A DNA stretch of 39,712 bases from Nostoc sp. NMS7 (GCF_017115085.1 NZ_JABXKJ010000188.1:1-39712); one strand, 5' to 3'. Positions 8,051 through 18,181 are shown, counted from the stretch's first letter. Made by a program: numbers and translations. Notes: generated by a model from the sequence alone, not told the origin.

Positions 8051-10519
8051 TTACTCAACACCTTGGGGTAACAATTCCCGACGTTGTTGAGAACTAACTT
8101 GTACAACGCCATTTTCATCGACATCAACGATCGCAGTATCGCCATCTTTAATGCGACCAGACAGAATTTCTTCTGCTAGGCTATCTTCTAACAGCCGCAT
8201 AATCGCTCGGCGTAATGGTCTTGCGCCGTAGCTGGGACTGTAACCTTCAGTGATCAAGCGATCCTTGAAGCGATCGGTGACTTCTAAGGTGATACCCTTT
8301 TCCGTCAAACGACCAAATACTTCCTTGAGCATAATTTCGGCGATTTGTGTTACCTCCGGCTTGCTCAACTGACGGAAGACGATAATTTCATCGAGTCGGT
8401 TGAGGAACTCTGGACGGAAGTATTGCTTCAATTCTTCGTTCACCAAAGAGCGAATCCGGTTGTAAGTTGACTCGCTGGCATCTTCGGAGAATTCAAAGCC
8501 GATACCACTACCGCCTTTTTCAATTACCTTAGAACCAATATTGGAAGTTAAAATCAGCAAGGTGTTTTTGAAGTCCACCGTGCGACCTTTGGCATCGGTT
8601 AACCGACCGTCTTCCAAAATTTGCAGCAGCATATTAAATACATCGGGGTGTGCTTTTTCGATTTCGTCGAACAACACCACGGTATAAGGACGCCGCCGCA
8701 CGGCTTCGGTTAGCTGACCACCTTCGTTATAACCAACATAACCTGGAGGCGAACCAATCAGCTTGCTGACGGTGTGACGCTCCATGTATTCGGACATATC
8801 TAAGCGGATCATCGCTTCTTCGGAACCGAAGAAGTATGCAGCCAATGACTTCGCTAACTCGGTTTTACCCACACCAGTCGGCCCAGAGAAGACAAAGCTA
8901 GCTATGGGTCGATTGGGATTTTTCAAACCGACACGAGCGCGACGAATTGCGCGTGAAACTGCTCTCACAGCTTCATCTTGACCAATTAAACGCTGATGCA
9001 AGGTGTCTTCCATGTGCAGCAGCTTTTCAGATTCCGATTCGGTGAGTTTGCTCACCGGTACCCCAGTCCAGGAAGCGACAATGTGGGCAATGTCTTCTTC
9101 TGTAACTACAGGTTCATCACCTTCTGTGCCAGTTGCATTGGTCTTGCTTTGAGCGATCGCCCGGATTTCGGCTTTGATTTCCATCTCGCGATCGCGCAAT
9201 TCCCCAGCTTTGTCAAAGTTTTGAGAGCGCACCGCGTCATCTTTTTCTTTTAATATCTGACGCAGTTCTTTGTCTAACTCTTTGGCTGCGGGTGGCAGTT
9301 GGGAGTTAATCAAGCGCACCCTGGAACCAGCTTCATCAACCAAGTCGATGGCTTTATCTGGGAGGAAGCGATCGCTAATGTAACGGTCTGACAATTTCGC
9401 CGCCGCTACCAATGCTTCGTCGGAGATTTTCAGTTTGTGGTGTTGCTCGTAGCGTTCGCGCAGACCATACAAAATTTCAATTGTTTCATCAACTGTAGGT
9501 TCGCCAACCATCACTGGTTGGAAACGCCGCTCCAGTGCTGCATCTCGCTCGATGTGCTTCCGGTATTCATCTAGGGTTGTAGCACCGATGCACTGCAACT
9601 CACCCCTAGCCAAAGCTGGCTTGAGGATATTCGCTGCGTCAATAGCACCTTCTGCTGCACCCGCTCCAATTAAGGTGTGTACCTCATCAATCACGAGAAT
9701 GACATTACCCGCAGAGCGGATTTCATCCATGATTTTTTTCAAGCGTTCTTCAAATTCACCCCGATACTTGGTTCCTGCTACGAGCAAACCAATATCCAGT
9801 GTGACGACGCGTTTATCTTCTAGGATGTCAGGGATATCTTTAGTGGCAATGCGTGAAGCTAAACCTTCAGCGATCGCTGTTTTACCAACCCCTGGTTCCC
9901 CAATCAGCACTGGGTTATTTTTAGTTCGGCGACCCAAAATCTGAATCACCCGCTCAATTTCCTTGGCGCGTCCTACCACTGGATCGAGCTTATTGTCCAT
10001 TGCCATCTGGGTCAGGTTTGAGCCAAATTCATCCAGAGTCGGGGTTTTTGTGCGCCCGGATGAACCGCCTGGTGAAACTTCGGCAGTTTCTCCCAACATG
10101 CGGATGACTTGGGTCCTTACCTTAGATAGATCCACACCGAGGTTTTCTAACACCCTGGCTGCTACGCCTTCCCCTTCGCGGATTAGGCCCAACAGCAGAT
10201 GCTCGGTACCAATGTAGTTATGCCCCAGTTGGCGTGCTTCTTCCAAGGAGAGTTCTAGAACTCGCTTTGCCCGTGGCGTAAACGGAATTTCCACGGCAAC
10301 AAAGCCTGATCCCCGTCCGATAATTTTTTCAACTTCAATTCGGGCATCTTTGAGATTGACGCCCATTGATTTCAGCACCTTGGCGGCCACTCCAGTGCCT
10401 TCGCCAATCAGACCCAAGAGGATCTGCTCGGTTCCGACAAAGTTGTGACCTAGACGGCGGGCCTCTTCTTGGGCCAGCATGATTACCTTAATGGCTTTTT
10501 CTGTGAAGCGTTCAAACAT
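8051..10519 (-). CDS. clpC: ATP-dependent Clp protease ATP-binding subunit ClpC (HSP100)
   Basis: This is a full-length 822-residue Hsp100 unfoldase that feeds substrates to the ClpP/ClpR protease; in cyanobacteria ClpC is the main, usually essential, housekeeping form. The N-domain has two Clp_N repeats (residues 1-145; [20 protein letters not shown] start). The first AAA+ module carries Walker [15 protein letters not shown] near 208 and Walker [12 protein letters not shown] near 276. A UVR-type linker ([17 protein letters not shown]) lies around residue 430. The second AAA+ module has [12 protein letters not shown] near 548 and the C-terminal D2-small domain ([17 protein letters not shown]). 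The gene is monocistronic, with a strong terminator downstream. Upstream is a structured intergenic region that may encode a divergent RNA. Confidence 0.97.
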   Translation of the reverse strand: MFERFTEKAIKVIMLAQEEARRLGHNFVGTEQILLGLIGEGTGVAAKVLKSMGVNLKDARIEVEKIIGRGSGFVAVEIPFTPRAKRVLELSLEEARQLGHNYIGTEHLLLGLIREGEGVAARVLENLGVDLSKVRTQVIRMLGETAEVSPGGSSGRTKTPTLDEFGSNLTQMAMDNKLDPVVGRAKEIERVIQILGRRTKNNPVLIGEPGVGKTAIAEGLASRIATKDIPDILEDKRVVTLDIGLLVAGTKYRGEFEERLKKIMDEIRSAGNVILVIDEVHTLIGAGAAEGAIDAANILKPALARGELQCIGATTLDEYRKHIERDAALERRFQPVMVGEPTVDETIEILYGLRERYEQHHKLKISDEALVAAAKLSDRYISDRFLPDKAIDLVDEAGSRVRLINSQLPPAAKELDKELRQILKEKDDAVRSQNFDKAGELRDREMEIKAEIRAIAQSKTNATGTEGDEPVVTEEDIAHIVASWTGVPVSKLTESESEKLLHMEDTLHQRLIGQDEAVRAVSRAIRRARVGLKNPNRPIASFVFSGPTGVGKTELAKSLAAYFFGSEEAMIRLDMSEYMERHTVSKLIGSPPGYVGYNEGGQLTEAVRRRPYTVVLFDEIEKAHPDVFNMLLQILEDGRLTDAKGRTVDFKNTLLILTSNIGSKVIEKGGSGIGFEFSEDASESTYNRIRSLVNEELKQYFRPEFLNRLDEIIVFRQLSKPEVTQIAEIMLKEVFGRLTEKGITLEVTDRFKDRLITEGYSPSYGARPLRRAIMRLLEDSLAEEILSGRIKDGDTAIVDVDENGVVQVSSQQRRELLPQGVE

Positions 10520-10562
10520 GGCATTTTTCCCATCACCTGCGGTCGTGCCGGTATGCTGATTT

Positions 10563-10705
10563 TAGCACAGGCAAAGCTTTTGGATGTCTGTATCACAAAT
10601 TGTAGACATCCGGAAGCTATGACTTGGGTTGATGGGCTAATTGTTAACTATTGACTACTTTTATCTGGCTGGCGTACTGAGGAGCTTTAGTTCACCAGCC
10701 TTTTT
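10563..10705 (+). ncRNA. Putative structured RNA divergent from clpC
   Basis: On the plus strand a long hairpin (10575-10618) has a 15-bp stem, AGCTTTTGGATGTCT against AGACATCCGGAAGCT, which includes two T-G pairs. These are pairs in plus-strand RNA but A-C mismatches in minus-strand RNA, so the structure favours a plus transcript. It is followed at 10667-10705 by a terminator hairpin (GGCTGG / CCAGCC plus an inner 5-bp helix) and TTTTT. A TATGCT near 10551 could be a -10 box, without a good -35. No plus-strand gene precedes the terminator except a 61-codon frame that is antisense to the clpC start and probably non-coding. Start is approximate. It matches no RNA family I recognise. Confidence 0.45.
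10667..10705 (+). terminator. Orphan intrinsic terminator, plus strand
   Basis: GGCTGG (10667-10672) pairs with CCAGCC (10695-10700). An inner helix of five pairs closes the loop, and five T follow. On the minus strand no T-tract follows, so it does not serve rimI or clpC. It is the best evidence that something is transcribed rightward from the clpC upstream region. Confidence 0.6.
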
Positions 10706-10938
10706 GGGATTTATTACAAATAGCTGACTGCTTATATTAGGAGTTTTTTTACTCAATCCCAAACATTAATACTTAACACATCTATTTTTAAATGTCAACT
10801 AAAAATAATTTTAATAAATTTTAATTATAGAAAAATAAAGTTTGTATAAGATATTTAAATATAAAAAGCCGCCGCAAAGTTGCATTTTTTTGCTGAAGCC
10901 GATCGCCAGCACCGATAATTCCAATTAATCATCCGTAA
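10706..10938. other. AT-rich gap between the clpC upstream region and the rimI stop
   Basis: This stretch is very A+T rich (for example 10790-10865) with no frame of any length and no recognisable site. A GCCGCCGCAAAGTTGC stretch near 10868 is the only GC-rich part. I see nothing else to report. Confidence 0.5.
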
Positions 10939-11490
10939 CTATTTAAAAAGCAAGTGCCAAGAGGATTTGTCTAGGCGATCGCTGACAATGGAATGCCACT
11001 GGTCTAAAGTTGCTTGAAATTGGGGGTATTGTAAATCTGGCAGCCAAAGGATGAGCGCGTCTTCATCGTTATCTTGGTAGTAATGCCGCCGCCGCCCAGC
11101 TGTTTTAAAGCCAAATTTTTGATATAAAGATATAGCCCCCAAGTTGGAAGCTCGCACTTCGAGGGTAGCTCGCTCCATTTTGCGATCGCAAGCTGTCTTA
11201 ATAAGTGAATATAATAAAGCCTGTCCCAAACCTTGACGGTGATATTGGGGATGGACCGCCAATATTGTAATGTGGGCTTCCTCTAAAATTGACCAAAAGC
11301 AACCCATTCCCAGTAGTCTCGAATTAGAGACAGAGGAAAATAAACCCAGCAGATCGCTGTTGGGACTGTGCAACTCTCGTTGGTAGCCCTCCATTGTCCA
11401 TAGGCCGCCAAAACAGGCTTGATCAAGTTCCAACAATGCACTCAGATGCTCTATTTTCAGTAATTGAATTTCTAAATCTAATGAGATCAC
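10939..11490 (-). CDS. rimI: Ribosomal protein S18-alanine N-acetyltransferase RimI-like (GNAT family)
   Basis: This 183-residue GNAT acetyltransferase transfers acetyl from acetyl-CoA to an N-terminal amine, by family assignment that of ribosomal protein S18. The core acetyl-CoA binding motif A is visible as ITILAVHPQYHRQGLGQALL (residues ~79-98, with the Q/RxxGxG/A loop). It is followed by the ATLEVRASNLGAISLYQKFGF motif B, where the aromatic residue near the C-terminus of the fold (YYQDNDEDALIL) is also typical. It is somewhat longer than E. coli RimI because of its C-terminal tail. It is divergent from lysA, with a 92-base shared promoter region. The substrate is assigned by homology, not shown here. 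Confidence 0.85.
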   Translation of the reverse strand: MISLDLEIQLLKIEHLSALLELDQACFGGLWTMEGYQRELHSPNSDLLGLFSSVSNSRLLGMGCFWSILEEAHITILAVHPQYHRQGLGQALLYSLIKTACDRKMERATLEVRASNLGAISLYQKFGFKTAGRRRHYYQDNDEDALILWLPDLQYPQFQATLDQWHSIVSDRLDKSSWHLLFK

Positions 11491-11582
11491 ATTTATTGAA
11501 TAACGTTACAAACGCTTTGTAAACTGGGAATCGGGAGAATAACTCAAAGCCCGTAATTTGAACAAGGACAACTTTTATAGTT

Positions 11583-12986
11583 ATGGTATCGACTCACCCC
11601 ACTGGGGTTCAATATTCTGGAAGTCAGTATTTACCTCAAAGGCGCGACAGCAGCGCCAATCCCTCGCCGAATCAAGAACTTTTACCCTTGACTGCCAGAG
11701 TTGATGATCATCACCTCCTGGAAATTGGTGGGTGTGATGTCACAACCCTAGTTGAGCAGTTTGGTTCACCTTTATATATTTTAGATGAAGAAACCCTGCG
11801 TTCGGCTTGTCAGCAATACCGAGATGCCTTCAAGCAATATTACAAGGGCGAATCTCAAGTATTGTATGCCTCAAAGGCTTGGAATTGTCTAGCAGTTTGT
11901 GCGATCGCTGCCTCTGAGGGTTTAGGAATCGATGTAGTTTCTGGGGGTGAACTTTACACCGCCTTGCAAGCGGGTGTTAGTCCCCAGAAAATCTACCTTC
12001 ATGGAAATAATAAATCTCATGAAGAATTAATTTTAGCGATCAAGTCTGGTGTCACTATTGTGGCGGATAACTGGTATGAGTTGCGTACCCTTGTGGAAAT
12101 CGCCCAACCTGCTCAACCAATCCGGATCATGCTCCGGCTAACTCCTGGTATCGAGTGCCACACCCACGAATATATCCGCACGGGACACTTAGATAGCAAA
12201 TTTGGCTTTGATCCCAACGATCTAGATCAAGTTTTTACCTTTGTTAGTCAACAACCTGCCCTTAATTGCGTAGGAGTACACGCTCATATTGGTTCCCAAA
12301 TTTTTGAACGCCAACCGCATCAAGATTTGGCTGCTGTGATGGTGCAGTGGCTGCGGGATGCCGCAAAGTATGGTTTAAATATTACAGAGTTAAATGTTGG
12401 TGGCGGTTTGGGGATTAAGTATACAGAATCAGATGATCCCCCCAGCATTGAAGAGTGGGTGAAGGCAATTTGTGAAGTTATCCAAGAAGCTTGTGCAGCC
12501 GAAAATCTGCCTTTGCCGAAATTACTTAGTGAACCAGGGCGATCGCTAATTGCCACAGCTTGCGTTACTGCATATACTATTGGTTCATCCAAAGTTATTC
12601 CAGAAATTCGTACCTACGTGGCAATTGATGGAGGAATGTCTGACAATCCCCGCCCGATTACTTACCAATCAGTTTATCGGGCAGTCGTTGCTAATAAAAT
12701 GTCTTCTCCCTTAACCGAAACAGTCACAATTGCTGGTAAACATTGTGAATCAGGAGATATTCTGATTCACAATGCACTACTTCCAAAGACTGAACCAGGG
12801 GATATTCTCGTAGTTATGGGAACTGGTGCGTACAATTACAGTATGGCATCTAATTACAACCGCTTACCCCGACCGGCAGCAGCTGTAGTGGCGAATGGCG
12901 AAGCAAACTTAATTTTGCAACGTGAAACTTATCAAGACTTAATTCGACAAGATCGCCTACCAGAAAGACTGAAAAATAGTCATTAG
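11583..12986 (+). CDS. lysA: Diaminopimelate decarboxylase LysA
   Basis: This PLP enzyme (fold type III, alanine-racemase-like barrel) converts meso-diaminopimelate to L-lysine, the last step of lysine synthesis. The 467-residue protein has the PLP lysine in the VLYASKAWNC segment near residue 98. The conserved HAHIGSQI is near 237 and the glycine-rich phosphate-binding stretch NVGGGLGIKY is near 272. The SEPGRSLI segment follows, then the catalytic CESGDIL motif near 396 and an active-site Tyr in MGTGAYNYSMASNYN. The N-terminal 35 residues are variable. It is the first gene of a rightward run with cdaA and uppS, though a 220-base repeat-filled gap follows it. Confidence 0.96.
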   Translation: MVSTHPTGVQYSGSQYLPQRRDSSANPSPNQELLPLTARVDDHHLLEIGGCDVTTLVEQFGSPLYILDEETLRSACQQYRDAFKQYYKGESQVLYASKAWNCLAVCAIAASEGLGIDVVSGGELYTALQAGVSPQKIYLHGNNKSHEELILAIKSGVTIVADNWYELRTLVEIAQPAQPIRIMLRLTPGIECHTHEYIRTGHLDSKFGFDPNDLDQVFTFVSQQPALNCVGVHAHIGSQIFERQPHQDLAAVMVQWLRDAAKYGLNITELNVGGGLGIKYTESDDPPSIEEWVKAICEVIQEACAAENLPLPKLLSEPGRSLIATACVTAYTIGSSKVIPEIRTYVAIDGGMSDNPRPITYQSVYRAVVANKMSSPLTETVTIAGKHCESGDILIHNALLPKTEPGDILVVMGTGAYNYSMASNYNRLPRPAAAVVANGEANLILQRETYQDLIRQDRLPERLKNSH

Positions 12987-13180
12987 TCCTTGGTCATTGG
13001 GAGCCACTGCGTTGCGGTGAGTCGAGCCCTGTAGGCGGGTTTCCCACCGTAGGCGACTGGCGTTCGCCCTTGGCGTGCCGGAGGCATCACCCGGAGGGGG
13101 GTTCCCCCGTTAAAGCAAGTGGCGTTCATTAGTCAGGAACTAATTACAAATGACTAATGACTAATGACTAAATGTAATTA
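12987..13180. repeat. Composite repeat: heptamer array with an inserted GC-rich palindromic repeat
   Basis: Heptamers of the tcattag/tcattgg class (12979-13005) and gactaat class (13150-13172, three near-perfect copies) flank a GC-rich block (about 13010-13125). The block carries the GCGTTGCGGTGAG, CCGTAGGCGACTGGCG and GGAGGCATC stretches found in many dispersed Nostoc repeats. It looks like one repeat type inserted into another. It separates lysA from cdaA and contains no gene. Confidence 0.6.
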
Positions 13181-13205
13181 GAGGCAAAAGTGTAATCCAG
13201 ATGTC

Positions 13206-14129
13206 ATGAGAGATTGGTGGAAGCAATGGCTGATAAACCTGGGATGGTCACAGTCCTTGCTACTTGGGACTCTGGATATTGTGTTAGTGCTGGCGCTGAC
13301 ATATATGATACTAGTTATCATTAGTGAGCGCCGGACATTGTGGATGGTGCGGGGGTTTATTATCTTAATGCTAGCCTCAACAATAAGTGGCAAATTAGGA
13401 CTACCTCTGCTAAGTTTTGTACTAGAAAAGTTGGTGATTGGTTGTGCTGTAGCGATGGCAGTTGCTCTCCAGTCTGAGTTTCGGCGCTTTTTGGAGCAAT
13501 TGGGGCGTGGCGAATTCCGCCAGCTGTTTCAACCCGACCGTTTGGCAATCCCGAAATCTGATAGTGTAATTGATGAAATTGTTGAGGCTGTTAAAGAATT
13601 GTCAAAAAACCGCATTGGAGCTTTACTAATTTTGGAAACCACAGGGCAAATTGATGAACGAGATTTTTCTGTGCCAGGAGTAAAGCTAAATGCTGAGGTT
13701 TCTAAGGAACTTATCCAGACAATTTTTCAGCCGAAAACTTTGTTACACGATGGAGCGACATTGATTCGTGGATCAAGGATTGTGTCATCGGGTATAATTT
13801 TACCACTTTCGGGACGCACAGCCTCGCGCCAGTTGGGAACACGCCACCGGGCGGCAATGGGAATTACTGAGCGGGTCGAAAATTGCATTTGTGTCGTTGT
13901 ATCTGAAGAAACAGGTTCCATTTCTTTAGCGGAACGGGGAACCCTAAATAGACCACTGACGATTAAGAAGCTGAAAGAGTCATTAGAGGATCTTTTGTCC
14001 CCAACCGTGGATAGGGAAGCTGTTGCTCCTGGTCTGTTGAGTTTTGTTCATCAAATAGGTAGGAAAACACTAGCACTGGTTTCACGTTTACTCAGATTAC
14101 CATCGACTGCTTCTCGAGATAAAAAATGA
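13206..14129 (+). CDS. cdaA: Diadenylate cyclase CdaA (c-di-AMP synthase)
   Basis: This membrane-anchored enzyme condenses two ATP into cyclic di-AMP, a second messenger for potassium and osmotic balance and, in cyanobacteria, day-night survival. The 307-residue protein has three N-terminal hydrophobic helices (about residues 15-37, 45-65 and 75-93). The DisA_N (DAC) domain that follows shows both catalytic signatures: D-G-A in LLHDGATLI near residue 181 and R-H-R in [13 protein letters not shown] near 217. A C-terminal extension beyond the DAC domain (about 60 residues) ends in a basic tail. The stop overlaps the uppS start by 4 bases (ATGA), so the two are translationally coupled. The ATG at 13206 is the best start; no strong ribosome binding site is seen. 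Confidence 0.95.
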   Translation: MRDWWKQWLINLGWSQSLLLGTLDIVLVLALTYMILVIISERRTLWMVRGFIILMLASTISGKLGLPLLSFVLEKLVIGCAVAMAVALQSEFRRFLEQLGRGEFRQLFQPDRLAIPKSDSVIDEIVEAVKELSKNRIGALLILETTGQIDERDFSVPGVKLNAEVSKELIQTIFQPKTLLHDGATLIRGSRIVSSGIILPLSGRTASRQLGTRHRAAMGITERVENCICVVVSEETGSISLAERGTLNRPLTIKKLKESLEDLLSPTVDREAVAPGLLSFVHQIGRKTLALVSRLLRLPSTASRDKK

Positions 14130-14875
14130 CAGCACAACAAACTAAACTGCAAGATTTACCTACTGACTTAAAACGAGAACTATTGCCGCAGCACGTTGCG
14201 GTGATTATGGATGGCAATGGTCGATGGGCTAAACGTCAGGGTCTACCCCGGATTATGGGTCATAAGCGAGGAGTAGATGCTCTCAAGAATTTACTTCGCT
14301 GTTGTCAAGATTGGGGAATTCAAGCGCTGACAGCTTATGCTTTCTCCACAGAGAACTGGAAAAGACCGCAGGAAGAGGTGGATTTTTTGATGACTCTGTT
14401 TCAAAGAGTTTTGCGCCAAGAACTGCGGGAAATGGTCGAAGAGAATGTTCAAATTAAGTTTGTGGGAAATTTGCAAGAGTTGCCACGATCGCTCCAACAA
14501 GAAATATCCCGTTCAATGGAAGAAACTAAGGATAATCGCGGTATCCAGTTTTCAGTAGCAACTAATTATGGCGGACGGCAGGAAATTTTACAAGCTTGTC
14601 AGGCGATCGCCAAGCAAGTTCAGCAAGGTGTGCTACAACCTGATGAAATTGATGAACATCTGTTTGAAAGCCACTTGTACACAGCAGGAATTACTGACCC
14701 AGATTTGTTAATCCGCACAAGTGGAGAAATGCGCCTCTCAAATTTCCTTCTCTGGCAAATGGCTTATGGGGAAATTTACATCACCGATACTCTCTGGCCT
14801 GATTTTGACCGGGCTGAGTTTCACCGCGCCTTGTGTGCCTATCAGCAACGGGATCGGCGGTTTGGGAAAGTCTAA
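14126..14875 (+). CDS. uppS: Isoprenyl transferase (undecaprenyl diphosphate synthase-like) UppS
   Basis: This cis-prenyltransferase extends farnesyl diphosphate with isopentenyl units to the polyprenyl carrier lipid of peptidoglycan and glycan synthesis. The 249-residue protein has the catalytic [16 protein letters not shown] segment near residues 25-39. The [10 protein letters not shown] and [12 protein letters not shown] motifs follow at about 47-80, and the C-terminal [19 protein letters not shown] at about 192-210. It overlaps cdaA by 4 bases. It uses isopentenyl diphosphate made by the pathway that includes the IspE encoded at the left of the window. The TAA/TAG region after it runs straight into a convergent pseudogene only 17 bases away. 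Confidence 0.96.
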   Translation: MTAQQTKLQDLPTDLKRELLPQHVAVIMDGNGRWAKRQGLPRIMGHKRGVDALKNLLRCCQDWGIQALTAYAFSTENWKRPQEEVDFLMTLFQRVLRQELREMVEENVQIKFVGNLQELPRSLQQEISRSMEETKDNRGIQFSVATNYGGRQEILQACQAIAKQVQQGVLQPDEIDEHLFESHLYTAGITDPDLLIRTSGEMRLSNFLLWQMAYGEIYITDTLWPDFDRAEFHRALCAYQQRDRRFGKV

Positions 14876-14892
14876 AATCAGTGAATTTATTC

Positions 14893-15897
14893 CTAATTTC
14901 CGTCGAGGTGTATTGATAATCTCTCTAACGCCTCCCGTGCGTAGCTTGCCGCCGTAGGCATCGCCCCCAAATATTCATCCTTATACTTAACATATATCTC
15001 CAACGCTATCTGCAAATGAACCCTCGCCTCTGCGTAGTTTTCTTCTGCTTCTGCAAGCGTTCCTAAACAATAGTAGGTGCGTGCTTGGGAATAGCGATCG
15101 CCAAATTCGATGAAGATAGCCAAAGCTTGTTGGTAATTGCGCCGCGCCTCCTCAAATTCATAGTCAAAAAATAAATGTTCTGCAATCGGAGGTGGTACAC
15201 GATCCATGTTGTCAAAAATAATTAATAAACCTTTATATTGAGGGAATTTTTGTCGGAGTTTAACGTAGGCATTTCCTAATAAAAGGTTAATATCTGCTTT
15301 CAGACGTGATAGGTCTTTTTCTAAAGTTTGGCGAATAGTAGTTTTTTGCTTATCAGAACCTTTAATCTGTGCTAATAATTTGACAATCAATTTAGCGATA
15401 AATGGAGCTTCTGTTTTCAGAGTTACTTCTCCCTCAATACTGACAGACTTTTCCACAGTTTCTTCGGTTTATTTGGTAATATCTTTAAACCAAGATTCAA
15501 AGTTTTCCAGAAGTTTAGTATCAAATTTTAAACCTAATTTACGCAACTCAAATTCTACTTGTTTGATGACGATTAAATATAAATCTATATAACGAGCATC
15601 ATTAATATCTGTTTCTTCGTTAACTTCTAAATAAATTACGCGGTATTGTTCTTCCCATTGCTTATGAATGCGTTTTAACTCTGTACTTTTGCCACAGTCT
15701 TGATGTCCAGTAAACAAAATTGTGCTGAATTCTGCGGGTTTTTGAAACTCTAAAATCGTACTAACGATGTCAATTGCTGAAGTTTTACGTACTGCTGATA
15801 AATCAACATAATAACGCTCCATGTCTGCGCCCTCTAGCGGTTCAACATTACAAACTTGAAATGCATCTCTTAGAGTATTAGCACGCTAGTAATTCAT
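14893..15897 (-). pseudogene. Decayed P-loop ATPase fused to a TPR tail, with two in-frame stops
   Basis: The minus frame from an ATG at 15897 would read MNY-stop-RANTLRDAFQVCNVEPLEGAD, then a P-loop region with TGHQDCGKSTELKRI (Walker A GxxxxGKS) and LLIIFDNMDRVPPP (Walker B-like). Codon 4 is TAG (15886-15888), and a second stop, TAA, sits at 15469-15471, after which the same frame continues. After AEHLFFDY the ATPase sequence ends abruptly. It is joined in frame to a TPR stretch (FEEARRNYQQALAIFIEFGDRYSQA and one more repeat) typical of separate Nostoc TPR/ATPase proteins. So a deletion or recombination has fused the front of one gene to the back of another. A dispersed repeat (about 14930-14968) is embedded near the 3' end. 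It is almost certainly non-functional. Confidence 0.85.
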
Positions 15898-16235
15898 TGG
15901 GTTTTGACTAACTTTATAAATATAGCTTTCTCAATTTTAAATTTTAGGCGATCGCACTGCAATTTTACATCTGATAAAAGTTTGCTTTTTGATGATTCAA
16001 TATCCTGTAATATTTTATACAAGCTATTGCAGAACATATTCAGGCGAGCGCTGAGTGAAAAAATTGAGTGGCTTCAGATGGTCGATTTATCACAGTGTAT
16101 TGTTCATCCCACGTTGTCACGGTACAACTGAAGTCGGCTAAATGGTACAGTCTGATTTTTAATCTTTGAAAGCTCCCCACTCCTGTTGTACGACGACTAG
16201 AATTAGAATTGAGGTGACGTTTTCTAATAGCCAAA
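15898..16235. other. Intergenic region between ATPase pseudogene and TPR gene
   Basis: This divergent gap of about 340 bases is AT-rich on the left. I see no gene, hairpin terminator or clear promoter; frames in it are short and not protein-like. It must hold the promoter of the TPR gene. Confidence 0.4.
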
Positions 16236-18080
16236 GTGTCAGAATCTCTGCCGTTGCGCGATCGCTATCTTGCCTTAATCGATGAAATTGTCGAAACCAC
16301 CCTCAAGGGCAAAATTAGCTCTGTTGAGATGGTATATCAAATGCTGCTTAAAGGAATCACTTCCGGTACAGGGGAAGTCTTTGAGCTAGCTTTGAGCGAT
16401 CGCCTGAATGCCCTCCAAAGCCAAGTAGATAGCGAAAAAGACGAACTCAAGAAAGGGAAAGCGACTCGCAGTTTGAGAGCGATTAAGACCATTCAAAGTC
16501 AATGGCAACGCTGGCAAGAGCAAAACAAAGCCACAGAAGCGATCGCCAAAGCAGTTTCAGAAATTATCACAGCCCCTGCTGACGAGCGTCTGGCGGCATT
16601 TTTACGGGTCACTGACCCCAATCAGAAGTATCCCCTAAATTCGCAACAGTTACAGCAGTTATCAAAATCATTACAGCAATTTGCCCAGGTAGATTCTGAT
16701 TTACAACAATTTTCTGAAGGTATTACCCGTGGTTTAGCTTCTTGGCAGCGATTGCAAGATAACTTGCTCAGTTGGATGTACGAGCAAAAAGAATCTTTGG
16801 GATTTGGCGGCGTACCCGGAGAACGTGGCCCTTGGGCAACTTGGGCTAAACAACTGAATAGTGAGTTACCCCAAGCACTGCTTCGCACCTTGGCTATGGA
16901 AGAATCTGCAATTGAATTTGCCCAGCGACAACGAGGCATCACCCTCAGAGATTGGGTGGAAATGGCATTGATTTTACAGTACTTGCAACGGGGACTAATT
17001 AACTGGTTTGACCAACAAGCTTACGATGTGAAAGCCGGGCCAAAGTTGTCCATTTCCACTTTCTTGACCTTTGCAGTGATTTGGAGTCAGTTAGCAAGTG
17101 GTTTTGGGAGCATTAGGGCAGTATACAGCGATGCCTGTTCTCAAATCATGCTCCAGATTTTGCGAACCTTTGCCCAGCGTCCGTATTTTCCTTTTTACGG
17201 CGGGATTTTTGCCTCTTTTACTGGCACTTATTTGCGAGACGCTCTAGATTATCTGGATGAACCACTACGAGGTGGCGAGGGAACCCAGGAAAAAGCGCGA
17301 ATTTTGACACTTTTAGGTTATTCTCAGCGTGCTTTAGGACAATACCAGCGATCGCTTGATTTTCATCAGCAGGCGCTAGAGATCGCCAGGAATGCAGGCG
17401 ATCGCCCCTGTGAAATTGCCAATCTCAACCACCTCAGCCGCACCTACGTACAACAGCAAAATTATGCTGAGGCAATTAACTATAGTCAACGGGCATTAAT
17501 CCTAAGTCGGCAAGCAGGCGATCAGACAGGAGAAGCAAACGCGCTGGTAAATTTAGGTTACAGCGAAGTTATGCAAGCTCAGGAACTAGAACAAATAGAA
17601 CCCGAAACCTATGAAGCCGCAATTAATTATTTGGAACAAGGTTTAAAATTATCAGAAAAATTAGGTGATATTCAAAGTAAAGCCTTATGTGTCAGTAGCT
17701 TAGGAATTGCCTATCTAGTAATTGGACAACACCAAACGGCAATTAAATATCTTGAAGACGGCTTTAAAACAGCGCAAGTTTCCGGCGATTTGTATCTCCA
17801 AGGGCGGAACTTAGCTTATTTGGCAGAAGCTTATTATCATCTACAAAATTCCGAAAAAACAGTTTACACAGGCTGCATGGGAATGTATCTTTTAGAGCAA
17901 ATTGCTTCTCGTGAGTGGCGTCAACCAGCAGGATTACTGAGAATTTTACAAAGACAAATAGGTGCAGAAGCTTTCCAAAACTTATTACAGCAACATCGCC
18001 CTAAAATCATTGCAGTTATTGGTGTAGATGGGTATGATCACATTCCGCAATTGTTAGAAGAATATCAGCGAGATATGTAA
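16236..18080 (+). CDS. Tetratricopeptide repeat protein
   Basis: The 614-residue protein is soluble and has no signal peptide. The N-terminal half (residues 1-330) is alpha-helical and rich in Gln and Leu, without a domain I can name. The C-terminal half carries at least four TPR units of the long cyanobacterial type: QEKARILTLLGYSQRALGQY (~350), CEIANLNHLSRTYVQQQNY (~390), GEANALVNLGYSEVMQAQEL (~430) and SKALCVSSLGIAYLVIGQH (~485). TPRs mediate protein-protein contacts. The start is GTG at 16236. No good ribosome binding site is visible there, so the exact start is unsure. Function is unknown. Confidence 0.85.
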   Translation: MSESLPLRDRYLALIDEIVETTLKGKISSVEMVYQMLLKGITSGTGEVFELALSDRLNALQSQVDSEKDELKKGKATRSLRAIKTIQSQWQRWQEQNKATEAIAKAVSEIITAPADERLAAFLRVTDPNQKYPLNSQQLQQLSKSLQQFAQVDSDLQQFSEGITRGLASWQRLQDNLLSWMYEQKESLGFGGVPGERGPWATWAKQLNSELPQALLRTLAMEESAIEFAQRQRGITLRDWVEMALILQYLQRGLINWFDQQAYDVKAGPKLSISTFLTFAVIWSQLASGFGSIRAVYSDACSQIMLQILRTFAQRPYFPFYGGIFASFTGTYLRDALDYLDEPLRGGEGTQEKARILTLLGYSQRALGQYQRSLDFHQQALEIARNAGDRPCEIANLNHLSRTYVQQQNYAEAINYSQRALILSRQAGDQTGEANALVNLGYSEVMQAQELEQIEPETYEAAINYLEQGLKLSEKLGDIQSKALCVSSLGIAYLVIGQHQTAIKYLEDGFKTAQVSGDLYLQGRNLAYLAEAYYHLQNSEKTVYTGCMGMYLLEQIASREWRQPAGLLRILQRQIGAEAFQNLLQQHRPKIIAVIGVDGYDHIPQLLEEYQRDM

Positions 18081-18181
18081 TTATTTGCCAAATGGTCAAT
18101 CTGCAAAGTCTGGGATAAATTTTGGCATACAGCCTTAATGTAAGTAGTTAATAACAGTTTATCTGCTGTACAAGTACTGTA

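Noticed and set aside
10469..10654. 61-codon plus frame ending just before the orphan terminator
   Set aside because: Its first third is antisense to the conserved clpC N-terminus and it has no ribosome binding site; a non-coding RNA explains the terminator better. Not fully excluded.
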